From: Isoetes taiwanensis
Taxonomy: Eukaryota; Streptophyta; Lycopodiopsida; Isoetales; Isoetaceae
Direction: 5' to 3'
DNA length: 64,000 nucleotides
NCBI GenBank assembly: GCA_021234155.1
Contig: JAJEKV010000056.1
Span: 4,546,825 to 4,610,824 of the forward strand
Below are positions 62,601 through 64,000 of this stretch, piece by piece (position 1 is the stretch's first letter; the number at the start of each line of letters is the position of its first letter). A program made the position numbers and the translations under genes. The notes below the pieces were generated by a model. It was not told the origin of the DNA and ran no database searches. It saw nothing but the letters and a program-made list of their open reading frames with translations.

Positions 62601-64000
62601 GCTACATGTTGATTTTCTAATCATTCACGGTGTTTTTCGAAGTTCTTGTGTTGCTTGCGTGTCTTTTATGCCATCGGGCTTATAGTTGAGGAAGTTCTCC
62701 GTAGTCGGCCGGTTTTGTGTCTCTTGCGAGTCCTTTTCCCGTAATAGCATCGATCCGGCTTTCATCGATCGCTTATTCGGGAAGGGACGAAGCTACTATA
62801 TAAGGCTATCTCTCTTCTTCGACCTAAGCATTCGCTCTTCTCACAAGAGTTTTCTTTCTATTCTCGCTTTCCTCCCTTCGGCCAAGCAGAGGGGCATGAG
62901 TTTGCTTTCTCTAACCATTCTCCTCCACGCGTGTTTTAGGATTTTTTGTGTTGCTGCGGTGTCACGATCTCTCGGGTCCCGCTATATTTTGTGTTCACGC
63001 ATCAACTCATCTCCTTCGGTTTTCCAGTAAATATTATCTAAGGTTGTTGGCGACCATTCTCATTAGGTTTTCCTCAAAACCCGAAGGCATGGGTTTTATC
63101 CCGGCGAGAAGTTGTCGCCATTACCTCCTTTCTATTGCTCAGTAATATTTCTTTATGGGTAGTCCGATATTAATTCCTATGGTCGTACACCATGAGAAGT
63201 TGTCGCCATCTCTTCTATATTGCTCGTGCGGCACATTTCTATGGGTAGTCCGATATTGTTCCCATGGTCTACAATCCTCTATTATTCTTCAAACATTAGC
63301 ACGTTGCCGCGGGATGAATGACGTTCATTCATCAAGCAGATAGTAGTTTCATTCATCCTCGCCAGATTTTCTCTACAATGTAGGATGCTGGGCAGTCGCC
63401 ATCACGCTTAACCACCCACCTAAAAATAAAGCGGAAAATTCAATTATACCACGGTTGACCCCTAAAAATACAAATGCTAATAGATGTGTTTATGTAATTA
63501 CCAAAGCTTATCACCGGAATTAAAACTCCCCGCCTTTTCAGGTTTCGAGGAAACCTAGTGATAGTTCTCTCCTTCGCGTGGGGCTTGACAAACGAAGGCA
63601 GAAATCGTCTCTAAAACCTGCGCTGGAGAAGTCGTAAATGATGCCGCCGGGCCAACCCAGGTACCGTGACATCACCAACACAACAAAACGAGATAACACA
63701 AACCTCCTGTGAGTGGGAGGGGCTGGATCACGCGTTACGCGACAAAACAAAACCACTTCAACAGAGGGCTGGTCACGCAGCAGGCTTACAAATACAATAA
63801 AGAAGGGAGGGTGGGTTCAAAGAGAATAAGGTACCGCCGAGAGAAGAGGAAGCTACCGATGAGACGTTGATGCAGAATCGCTACCAAAAATAGCCGTAAA
63901 CCCCAACCGTAAAGGTATAAGGCTGACATGCATGCATTACGTAAGACATGCATGCTCGCCCCATTAGCAATAGCTGTAACTGAACGAAGGCTATTACCAA
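62601..64000. other. Right-edge spacer with a promoter-like site and an 89-bp duplication
   Basis: CTATATAAGG at 62796-62805, with CT-rich sequence downstream, resembles a TATA-box promoter. The plus frame 62686-63030 (114 codons, Ser/Phe/Arg-rich) is not recognised. GAGAAGTTGTCGCCAT starts units at 63105 and 63194 that both contain CTATTGCTC-like and TATGGGTAGTCCGATATT. Nothing is identified from 63370 to the end. Confidence 0.35.

Noticed and set aside
62686-63030. 114-codon plus-strand frame at the right edge
   Set aside because: Ser/Phe-rich without recognisable motif; a neighbouring frame is equally open, so coding is not supported.

Overview
The window looks like repeat-rich nuclear DNA of a vascular land plant. 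The support is an L1-type LINE, a nested Ty3/gypsy LTR retrotransposon, a tRNA-derived SINE-like unit, long tandem arrays, AT-rich spacers, GT-AG introns, and a GDSL esterase/lipase gene of the plant At5g03610-like type. The species cannot be named from the sequence. A fern or gymnosperm would fit, but that is a guess. No bacterial operons, CRISPR arrays or intact viral genomes were seen.

Layout, left to right. 1-626 (-): a long open exon of an unidentified protein, running off the window edge. 1428-4515 (+): a 5'-truncated LINE with an 11-bp target-site duplication and poly(A). 4.5-8.3 kb: spacer with short tandem repeats. 8.28-11.55 kb: two copies of a 1.63-kb unit. 11.6-12.9 kb: a fold-back element with long inverted arms. 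15.3-16.8 kb: a chain of possible exons of an unknown gene, then the 3' half of a tRNA-Gln-like sequence. 16.95-18.85 kb: a GDSL lipase gene whose 5' exons lie in a 0.7-kb tandem duplication. 21.3-22.1 kb: a 424-bp tandem duplication. 23.1-39.3 kb: array 1, about 3.05 kb per monomer, split by a 7.4-kb gypsy element with a CTTTT target duplication. 39.3-40.7 kb: TA microsatellite, SINE-like unit, a TTCTAGAA-rich block and an inverted array-1 fragment. 43.5-60.2 kb: array 2, about 3.1 kb per monomer, interrupted in its last unit by a TIR element and about 2 kb of other DNA. 60.2-64 kb: a minus-strand LINE tail, a 30-bp minisatellite and spacers.

The only host-gene candidates are the left-edge exon, the 15-17 kb exon chain and the GDSL gene. 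The rest is mobile or tandem DNA at several nesting levels. The order of events can be read: array 1 formed first, then the gypsy element entered its third monomer. The LINE entered a repeat that is also found, inverted, at the left border of array 1.

Caution: repeat copies differ by many 1-4-nt indels, often in G/C-rich positions within otherwise identical AT-rich sequence. Either the copies are old or the assembly carries systematic errors. Reading-frame breaks here should be treated with that doubt.
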